A stretch of DNA of 64,000 nucleotides from Acholoe squamosa (taxonomy: Eukaryota; Annelida; Polychaeta; Phyllodocida; Polynoidae): the NCBI GenBank assembly GCA_949317995.1, contig OX439043.1, positions 4,084,501 to 4,148,500 on the forward strand. Reading direction: 5' to 3'. A program made the translations under genes and the position numbers. Under the pieces are notes generated by a model. That model searched no databases and was not told the origin of the DNA. It was given only the letters and a program-made list of their open reading frames with translations. Below are positions 55,505-64,000 of this stretch, piece after piece. Position 1 is the stretch's first letter, and every line of letters begins with the position of its first letter.

Positions 55505-56032
55505 CGTATTCCAGGTGGAGGCGTATAGGGGCGGCAAGTGAACTGTTATCATTGTAGACTCATTAACGATGACAATACCTTCACTGTCAACAGTGATATC
55601 TTCTGCCGCTAGCTCAAGGTGGTGTGCAGTGGTCAAGTTGTTGTCATATCCCAATGATGTTTGCAACATGTCAGTGTTTTCAACATACCTCAATGAATTC
55701 AGATCTAGTGGCTCATCAACGATGCTGAGAACATCACCTTGATTTATAAAGTACTGGTTTTGGAGAGTCACATGGTGAGGTCCTGGCTCGCTGACAGTGA
55801 CCCTCTCCTTGAATTTCAGACTGTAGATGTCTGAATTACTGAGCCACTTAAACATGGTCACGTAAAAGGAACCCGCCGCTGACACATAGAGGGACAGACC
55901 ATTTACAGAGGCAGCACATGATATATCCACTCCAGGGAAGACAGTCAGTCCAGGAGGGGGTTCAGATGGTCCCGGAATCATGGGGGAAAAGGTTCTGCTC
56001 TCCCCACATTCTGAGGAGTTTATGTATTGACC
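55505..56032 (-). CDS. Candidate internal exon, 176 codons, unknown extracellular-like protein
   Basis: The minus-strand open frame is bounded by a pyrimidine-rich tract and CTACAG acceptor (just above 56032) and an ACG|GTATTG donor at 55505. It is exactly 528 nt and phase 0 at both ends. An internal ATG (55979-55981) opens a 171-codon frame that runs past the donor to 55466. The sequence is of extracellular type: two Cys (CGES, ISCAAS), N-x-S/T sites (NLT, NES), alternating hydrophobic positions like a beta-sandwich, and no membrane helix. I do not recognise the family. Copy A (27567-28074) has a frameshift, so B would be the functional copy. Neighbouring exons were not identified. Confidence 0.45.
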
Positions 56033-56601
56033 CTGTAGGGTCTACCTGATGCACTCAGAGGCGTAGGAGAGGGGGGGGCAGGGGGCCTGGGCTCCCCCCA
56101 ATCATAAAGGAGGGGGGCCTGATTATGTCTGAGGCCCCCCCCAAAAAAAAATTTACCAAGAAGTCATAATGAAATGTAAAAGCAGCTAAAACTTTCCATT
56201 CCAAATTAGATTAATATGTTAAAGGGATAGGGAAAATGGAGCCCTGAGCCTCAAATCAGATCTAAAATTCACCAAAAATACTTTTCTATTAAATTTCTTT
56301 TATGGGTATGTATAGGCATCATCGCGCTCGAGCCGATAATTCAAGGTGTTCAAATTGGGTCCCTGCTGGCCCCCCCCCCCAATGAAGATTTGCTTCCTAC
56401 GCCTGTGTACACCAATGCAGTACTGGTGAGTAGTCTTGCCAGCACTTCTTTTGTGCATCATGTCAACCTACAGACAGCCCCATGTGTATCAGTTAATGCT
56501 AAACTGTTTTATGTCAAGGTGAATATCGATGCCCCATAGATAACCCACTAAGGCCCCGTATTGCACCCCTGCGTGAAATAACCAGCGCCAAATCCGCACA
56601 A
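56033..56601. other. Non-coding segment, copy B
   Basis: G-run and C-run rich near 56070-56150, then a fragment of the GCATCATG MITE family (about 56400-56475). Equivalent to 28075-28633. Confidence 0.45.
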
Positions 56602-56664
56602 TGACGTCATAGGTCCATTGTGCATGCGCAGCTTTTTTGAAACGTAAACATCCAAGATGGCGGC
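56602..56664 (+). promoter_or_regulatory. CRE + NRF1-like + YY1 cluster (copy B)
   Basis: TGACGTCA (56602-56609), TGTGCATGCGCA and AAGATGGCGGC (56654-56664), with spacing identical to copy A. Confidence 0.45.
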
Positions 56665-56760
56665 GGTCAGCATTTCGCAATGACGATGGGTAAATAAGAG
56701 TTTATTTTGAAGGATATAGATGAAATATCGATTGATTTTCCAATCAAACACCTTGACATG

Positions 56761-56917
56761 AATGTAAAGATGAACTCTGATTAGTTTGAGCCTCCTGTTT
56801 CTTCACTCGCGTTTCCTGCCCGCTCTGCACTTGGCCTAACGGTCTCGTGCGGAACGGGCAGGAAACGCTCGTGAAGCAACGGTCGGCTCAAACTAATCAA
56901 TGTTCACCTTTACCATT
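56761..56917. repeat. Long imperfect hairpin, ~70-bp arms (copy B)
   Basis: Counterpart of 28794-28950. The stem segment GCGTTTCCTGCCCGCTC pairs with its complement in the right arm, with fewer mismatches than in A at GCGTTT/AAACGC. Confidence 0.85.
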
Positions 56918-57009
56918 ATATTTATATTGGTTGGAGTTTGTGATTCCATCTTCTAACGGACATAATGCACTCCTACATCAATGTACCTTAAAGGATTACC
57001 AGTTTTAAG

Positions 57010-60000
57010 TTTCTGTGTGTCATATTTTATGCACATTCACTGTGGTATTTACTCAGACAGTGAGGGTGGGGATGGGGGTGGTAGGGGAAGCAGGGACACT
57101 GTCAAGGTTATGGAGGAAATGGCTGAAGGGTTTGATGTAAGACATAGATTGAAGTGGTAAAGTGTCAACACGACAGGTTTCTTTATCGGTGGGTTTCTTG
57201 CCATTCAAAACGAGGCCTTAGGCCAGGTTTGGAACAAAAAGAGACCCATGGGTGAAGAAAGTGGGCGCGGAGACACTTTAAAGTGCACAATTGTATTTAT
57301 TTCATCTGATCTGGGAATGAAACTACTAAAAGGTTATTTGATGACGTCACAGTGGAGAACGGGGCCATGCAGAATGAGATTAAGTTTCTTCATGGCCGGA
57401 GAATGGCCTTTCATATAGGACCTGTCGTTCTCAACATGAAATAAAAGAGAGGCTGTAACTAACTTAGGGATGATGGTGGCAAGTCAGGAGATTGCGAATG
57501 GTGAGTCTGAAAGGATGCATGGAGTCTAGTTATAGTTAACTTGGAAAGACAGAGACAGGACGGGGCATGTCGAACTCAAAATGGCCTCTTTGAGAGATGG
57601 GACTGTCACTTCACTCTCAAATCAGTCTCGTCCAGTCGGGATTCAGGGAACTCCCTCTCTCGTGTTTGGGGATTGTGGGTCCCCATATTCTGGGGAATAT
57701 TACTACGCATTGTACCTGCCTACATTTTACCACTACAGCAACCAGCAGCCAGAACTACTTTTACCCATAAACGCTGGTCGCCAGAGACGACTCTGGGGCC
57801 AGATTGCTCTCAAATAACATCAAAATGATAAAATATGAGAGAAAATGAAATGTGTCATGAGATAGTGTACATATTCAGGATCATAGAGGTGTAGTTTTAC
57901 CTGTTATCTGGTCCTTATCTTTGTGATATTAAGGTTTTAAAAATGTAGGTAATCTCAAAATGGGTGCAAGTTGCTTCATGCACTCAATGCTTTTCTACGG
58001 AGGTGTCAGATTAGGGTGCCAGCTCTGGTTGGATCGGGTGTCATACACAGGGTGAAGTTCGAATAGACATCATATATTGCATGTTATTTTGCCTTCTATG
58101 GCTATATTGGACATTTCTCTATGTTTCTTATTTAAAAACATAACAATAAAAAAAAGTAGCATAATTCTCAATGAAATGATGTACGCTTGTCTCGGCATGT
58201 TTTTGCCAAAAACCGACATAGCTAGCCGACTGACGGCAAAATCCAGAATGGCAGTCTTGCAATATGTATGGAGTATGTTTCTTCTTTGTTTGGGATATTT
58301 CTTAATATTAACAACTACTACAAGTCTTCCGCATTGCTGTCACTGTAGTGTCAAAATGGCAAGACCTATACTTTCCAAGTTACTTGCAAGTTCACTCGCT
58401 TCAACACTCGTTCTACGAGTGAATAGTACATAGTCTGATTGGCACTGTCTATTGGTGTCTGATGTGCCATCCTGTCCGTTGTGGATTGCCAACAAAATGG
58501 AACAAAATGGTCAAATGACAGTCTAGTCTTTCTACTTGTTGAAACATCACATATGTCTGAAAAGAGAAGAAGAGGCTGTGCAAAGGGCATTAACTTGTCT
58601 CTGCCATGTGGAGCCCCACGTAGGTAGGTCCCTAAGTCCCTGCACTGATTATGATGTAGGAATTTGCTTCTCTTCTTGAGGGATATAAAACTACAGTATT
58701 GGAAATAGTCAAATGTCGCCTATCAACTGCATGGGTCAGTCCCCCAGTCGCTGCACACTGACAGGCATTAAGGATGTCTAACTCTCTAGGAGGCTGTTGC
58801 AAAAAAATTGGGATATCAATTCTCACTGTAGCTAGTGTACACATTCCAGCTTCCGGCAATTCTCCAGCCTGATACCTTATATTGTATTGGAATTGAGATG
58901 ATCTGAATTAGACTCTGTTGCAAAAAGTTTGGGGAACTGGTTCCATGGTTGGTTCCACCTAAACACTTCCTGTAATAGGAATGAGAGGAGGGAACTAGCA
59001 GGGAATCTGTTCTTACTTTGGAAACATTCCTCCATTCCCAACTTTTGTCAAACCAGATGAGAATTGATTCCCTGAGGTAAGTCAATTCTGCTTTTGAAAT
59101 AGGCCCTCGAACAGAACCAGTTCTCAATCTTTTTCGCACTGGCCTCCAGACTGAAGATAGCACCAAAGAGATTTCCTAATTGCTAGATGTAAACTAGCCA
59201 TATTGCTGGAGGCCCAAATTTTCTTATTATCAAACAGAGGGCATAATGTGCTCTCTGTCTCTGTCTGTCTCTCTTTCTCTCTCGCTGTCTGTCTGTCTCT
59301 GTCTCTCTCTGTGTCTCTTTCCAAAGTCCTGGATCCGCTGCTGTCATCCTTGGGTAAGCTATATGGCTTCGAGGTCTGCAGCCAGAAGATAAGTGATTAA
59401 TGTTGAGAGTGCTCTGTTATAATGTGAAGATGTTCGTTGTCAGTCCAGTCATGGCCACTTTCACTTCACAGGTCTTAGGGTAATCCTACATAAACCTCAA
59501 GCCTCTTCGACTAGAGTCTATGAACCGATGGATGATGATCAATTTCTCCATTCATAAACTTGATATTCATTCTCCATAACCGACTTGATAATCAGGTCAA
59601 AGCCCTATCAGATAGATACAGAATTAGCCATGGATAATCAGGTCAAAGCCCTATCAGTTAGTCATGGATAATGCTGTATTTCCCATTTCTAGACTCTCAA
59701 AATAATGGTTGAATCGAACAGGGATTAGTCCTTATAAACTGAATAATGAACAACTGTAGTTGTAAACCAGTGACCAGTGTAGTTTCTACAAGAAGCCCCA
59801 GGTGGCAGGATGGTTGTACACAAATGAACAAGGAATCTCCGCAAAAATAAAGATAGATTTCTGGCAACTTTAGGAAAAGGATTCTGTTATTATTTAGACA
59901 TATGGAAAGGTGAAAAAATACATTTTCATCTCGGTTGATAGTTAGATACATGGCTAGAATTAGACTGGTATTGGAAATGTGTGATATTTTCCAATGAGAA

Positions 60001-60543
60001 ATATAAGATTTTGTTTGTATGTAAATAAACCACATACATCCTGTCAAAACCATTTGGAGACAGGTTCTCTCCTTTTCCCATGAATATGTAAATTGTCCCT
60101 CACTCAGGGGCCAAAGTATAATCAATAATTCTGAGTAGTTTTAAGGCTTTGATCTGATGGGTAGCTTGACACCAATGGATATCTGTAGAAGAATCTATAT
60201 CATGCAATCATCAGATTAATGGGATGTATTTTCAAATCACTGATAGTATTACTGGGCACATAGCTGGATATATCTTCATGAATTTAACATAAGCTATTTC
60301 AATAAATCGGTTTTACCTTGATTCCCATGGAATTCTCCAGAGGAGTGTAATGAGATCCATAGAAAAAGGTGAGGAGATTAGATACTCATGTGCAGGTACA
60401 TGTTTTCTTTTTTTCAACCACACTAAAAATAAACTCATTCACCCTGCAAAAAAAAAAGCATTTTGATACACTAAAGCAAGGCATTTGAAATCTGTACCCT
60501 ACATAGAAACTTGTTTAACCCTTAAAGGGCCCCTGATGGATTA
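57010..60543. other. Duplicated segment with the LINE-free site (copy B)
   Basis: Around 57001-57020 the sequence is continuous where copy A carries the LINE. CRE octamer at 57342-57349, possible small frame at 57581-57817 and TCTG microsatellite at 59249-59320. No gene is supported with confidence. Confidence 0.5.
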
Positions 60544-60726
60544 ATGCATCATGCCCATTGGTCATGGTGGACTGAAGTACTGGGATTTCATTGGTGCATC
60601 ATGCCGACCCTTCGGGAGTATATGTATCAACTCCGTAGGGTTGACATGATGCTCCCATGAAGTGTTGGCGAGCAGTCTCACCAGCACTTTTTGGGTGCAT
60701 CATGATGACCAATGGGCGTGATGCAC
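60544..60726. mobile_element. Small inverted-repeat element (MITE-like) (copy B)
   Basis: Counterpart of 36144-36325, with the same ends and the same neighbouring AACCCTTAAAGGG. Confidence 0.6.
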
Positions 60727-62155
60727 CCCATGCATCTGCAGCCTAAGTCATACTGTTAGAAGAGTTGTTCAGGAGAGCTTAAAAGCTGGTTCCACTGCCA
60801 TTATTTTTGTTAATGAGAGTCGAAGTAAGAAAAGCCAACCAAGTAGATATATGGCCAGTGGCACTTTGATTCAGATGAAGAACTTCTGCGGAACATAGGT
60901 TATATATACAGTCAAACTAAATCAATAGTCTGGCTGACTCCCCGGCCGTTAGTTATGGTTAGAGCAAAGCCAGAGGATGACCCAGTCTGATAAATGTGTA
61001 AGACCTCCTCGGGGGGAGTAGAGACTCACCGCTGCATATAGACGAGGGGACTTGGTGGTAAGTCACCAGGATGGTGTAGGATTTAAGAGCAGTTCTCTAA
61101 AAGCAAGCAGTTTTTGTGGTAAGAGCAAAATCAAGGTGATTCCCATTGAGTTATGCGCACATGAGAATATTTTGAAGCTGGTAGGAATTTTAATTATTCT
61201 ACAGCAATGGTGAATGAATGGGAAACTGTCCTCGCAGAGACCTGGATGTTGGTACACAATCCTATCACCCTTTCAGGAAGATGATTAGTGGCCATTATTA
61301 TCTTTACACTATATAGAAATGGGTTAGTAGATCACTGGTAAAAAAATCTGAATTTCTGACTGCTTCAGCCTAGAGTATCCTTGGGGTACCAGGTGAAGCC
61401 AAGTTTTCAGACTGTGAAGCAGTGAGGAAAGTATCAGCTAACTCGACCCAGGACGTATGAACTTCAACAAATATATTTTCAGAATTGTGTAATACATTCC
61501 CTTCCTAAATCATTCCAAAAGAACCGTATCAACAATTAAATAACTGAGTCGCTAATACCGAATGTGATAGGTCATATGTAAAGATGTGATGAATAGTTCC
61601 AGAGTTAGGGCCTATAAAACCTCCAAGAGTATCTGCTGGGAGAGTGAAGATTTGTTTGATGTAGCTATGATATGGTTGCTAAGTTAAGCGTCGCTAAGAT
61701 AAGCATTGCTAAAATAAGCACTTTTAATGTAATACTTTAAAACACTTATAAGTGCCTCCCTCATACTTTAGGCTGTATGGGGGGCACTGTGTCCAGGTAG
61801 CAGAGGGGAGGGGTTACAGATAATGGGGGTACAATGTGCCCTCACTATCTGTTGGTGAAGCCACTAGTACTCCTTAAAAACATGACATGGTTTGAGGAAT
61901 GACTTAATGTACTTATAGCAGGGTTGACCGCCTTTGTGAAACTGTTGCCTGGTTTTTCAAAGTGACTTCTAGGAACTTGATTACCCGCAAAGAACACGCT
62001 CTCTCAATGTTTTAACATTGTTGCTCCTCACCTGTAACCTGGGTACCACTCCTCATGCTGTAATTGCAATTGATGATCATTGTTGCCAATTCTAAAAGAG
62101 ACATGTTCTTTCCTGAAGTGAGATTTACAGACGCATATCAAATATGCTATATCAG
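60727..62155. other. Right end of copy B, no gene supported
   Basis: Colinear with 36326-37889. It lacks the 122-bp segment of A. Homology ends at CTATATCAGT (62146-62155). Confidence 0.5.
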
Positions 62156-62470
62156 TCTGACTTTACACAAACACCCCTGGACTTGAGATTTCAACTCCTA
62201 ACCTTTGTTTGGTTCCCTAACTCGGGAGGGTGTTGCTCCTATTGTAAAAAGAGCTGTGAGTATATGCCCTCTTTTCTAAACAAGTCGTGCACTGCTTCAC
62301 CTAAGTACTTGCACTCACCACATTAGTCTGAAAAGTCACCTACCTTGTTTAAAATAGAGAGAGCTGCACTACCAGGTACCTACTCATGTCACACACTCTA
62401 TAGTTTATTATACTGACTGACTTCTCCCAACTAGGTACCTGCTCAAATCCCCCTTTTTCAGCACTGTACT
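62156..62470 (-). repeat. Inverted counterpart of 39180-40200, transposon-free
   Basis: Read on the minus strand this matches 39180-39274 joined directly to 40017-40200, without the 742-bp transposon. Shared words include AATAGGAGCAACACCCTCC and GCAGTGCACAACTTG-like sequence. It begins exactly where copy B ends. Confidence 0.8.
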
Positions 62471-64000
62471 TGAATGACCACTTGTGAGCAACAAAAGGGA
62501 CAAGTTATAGCTACATGAAAAGAAAGGTCTGGAAACAAGGGCATTTCTAGCCAGCTCTTCCTTTTACTATAGGAGCAACACCCTCCAGTGCATTTAGAGG
62601 TTAGAAAAATTAAAGTTCAAATCATTTATTTAGAGTTGCAAGCTGCGTCAGCGGCCGGGAGTGTAGCAACCGTAGCAACTCCATAATGTTTTTCGGTTTT
62701 CTCCCTGTCACCTATGATGTCATTGGTGACGTCATGCTGCCTCAGTGACGTCACCCGCAGTGGCTAGTGATGTTGCCATAATCTATGAGCGCAACTCCTA
62801 TCCGTGGACCTTGCCACATTTTTCTTGTTTTTGATTGTCCAAGCCATGCTCAAACATCCATAAGGTGTTATCCCATACCTATTATTGAGACCTTGGTAAT
62901 CACCTGTACTTGGAGACAGGATCTCGATACCTCAGGGATAGAATTCCCTGGTCTCATTAACTCCATATTCTACACATGGACACAAAGTTCAAAAAGATAA
63001 CCTTACTGCCTGCCGCTCTATATTATCAGTAGTTGACAGTAAGACTATTTTCACTGCAGTGATATTATCATTACTTGTGAGGCACAGGGGACCAATATGG
63101 AATACACAATCTTGGTTAAACCTCCAGAGACTATGTAATCTGCATTCAGCTGGTGCTGAGAAATTAACACTATATCTTGTGCTGGATTGTATCCTGTGTT
63201 TAGCACTGTAAGGGGCTGAACACAGTAACAACTGTCCATACAATAAAGATTGCACTTCTCAGTATAAAATTTATTTATCAAAGCTTCTCTATCTACATTT
63301 TGTGTATATTTAGGCACCCTAAAAAGGGCCCATTGTCAAAATGATTCTTGTCCCTTGTCTTTAGGCCTATGCCCCTTGTTAATTTCTTGAAGTGACCTTG
63401 TCACCTTACTCCTAATCCCATGTCCTTTATTGATGTTTGAAATGGCCTTGTCCCTTTGTCGATTTTACCCATATGGGCCGGCCCCTATTTACCAGCCTAA
63501 GTGATTACATTTGAAATCAATTAGAGAAAAAAGATATGTCTGTGTGGACTAGTAATTCTCAGCCCTTATATGGAAATAGTAAGGCTGATAGACGAGGAAA
63601 ACAATTTCTAGTCTAAACCTTTACTGTATGTTAGCTGGTAGTTCCCTAACTCCCTGCACTGATTATGATAGGAGATGTAAGAGACTGTTTATTCCCTTTT
63701 GGGATATAAAACCAGGATATGGAAAAAAAAATGGTTAAAACAGCTGTCATTTGACCTCTCTGCATTGGGACTGCCACTGGGGGAATTGTGACAAACTCCC
63801 CAGACCTGTCATAATATTTGAGAGAGTTTTTCTTGAAGAAGGTTTAGGAGAGCTTCATATATTTCAGAGGAACCAAAAATTTCAACCTCTCCATAGGCAA
63901 GGCCCTGTCCTTATAATAGGAGGTATACCACAGAATATGCCTGAATAGTTTCTTCCACATATAGATGGTCAGAAGAAGTCAACAGGACAAAAAAGACAGA
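62471..64000. other. Right flank: CRE pair and diverged duplicate pieces
   Basis: Two perfect CRE octamers lie at 62727-62734 and 62746-62753. 63325-63490 is an inverted relative of 45395-45530. About 63630-63725 is a diverged relative of 34220-34310 (CCCTGCACTGATTATGAT). AGGAGCAACACCCTCC recurs near 62571. No coding frame is supported. Confidence 0.5.
62727..62753. promoter_or_regulatory. Pair of CRE octamers, 19 bp apart
   Basis: Two exact TGACGTCA sites in a GC-richer patch (62640-62770), preceded by GATGTCATTGGTGACG, which resembles a third degenerate site. It could be a CREB/ATF-responsive promoter or enhancer. No adjacent gene is identified. Confidence 0.45.

Larger units (their letters stand above)
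48604..62155 (+). repeat. Segmental duplication, copy B (13.6 kb)
   Basis: Direct-orientation partner of 19228-37889. It lacks the LINE, the 341-bp insertion and the 122-bp segment, and keeps ~80 bp near 55420-55488 and 17 bp near 55830 that A lost. Confidence 0.95.

Overview
The window is non-coding-rich, repeat-dense DNA from an animal nuclear genome, most likely a marine invertebrate. The evidence is a Ty3/Gypsy element primed by tRNA-His, APE-type LINEs, small foldback transposons with TA and TTAA target sites, minisatellites, and CRE/NRF1/YY1-type promoter motifs. There is no operon structure, no rRNA or tRNA gene and no CRISPR array. The phylum is inference; the sequence does not name the species.

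Left part (1-19.2 kb). The + strand opens inside an envelope-like glycoprotein gene of a retroelement or virus-like element, followed after one stop codon by a same-frame extension. A nearly complete 12.9-kb Ty3/Gypsy retrotransposon then sits on the minus strand at 2579-15521. It has apparently identical 468-bp LTRs, a tRNA-His primer site, a CACC target duplication, gag split by a frameshift, a protease-RT-RNase H-integrase polyprotein with an AT-hook tail, and an additional ~990-codon ORF after pol with two zinc-finger-like motifs and a basic N terminus. An AT-rich repeat tract and a lone LINE ORF1-like gene (17935-18828, minus) follow.

Right part (19.2-62.2 kb). This is dominated by a direct segmental duplication. 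Copy A is 19228-37889 and copy B is 48604-62155, and they are nearly identical between arrays. Each carries a 35-bp, a ~38-bp and a 50-bp minisatellite array in the same order, a candidate minus-strand exon (intact in B, broken in A), a CRE/NRF1/YY1 promoter-like cluster, a long foldback hairpin and a small MITE. The ~5.1-kb length difference is explained by array copy number, a 3.56-kb LINE present only in A, a 341-bp insertion only in A, and small indels.

The spacer between the copies (37890-48603) starts with a truncated, older LTR of the same Gypsy family. It holds a 742-bp TA-flanked transposon, two TTAA-flanked 0.7-kb transposons 15 bp apart (the first interrupted by a 1.25-kb TA-flanked foldback element), a decayed LINE, and diverged older pieces of the duplicated unit. 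Sequence after copy B (62156-62470) is the inverted counterpart of 39180-40200 without the 742-bp transposon, so it shows that element's empty site. The right end holds further diverged duplicate pieces and a pair of CRE octamers.

The items that look least like routine annotation are the post-pol zinc-finger ORF, the AT-hook integrase tail, the hairpin-packed LTR with a paired substitution, and the in-frame extension after the envelope-like ORF.
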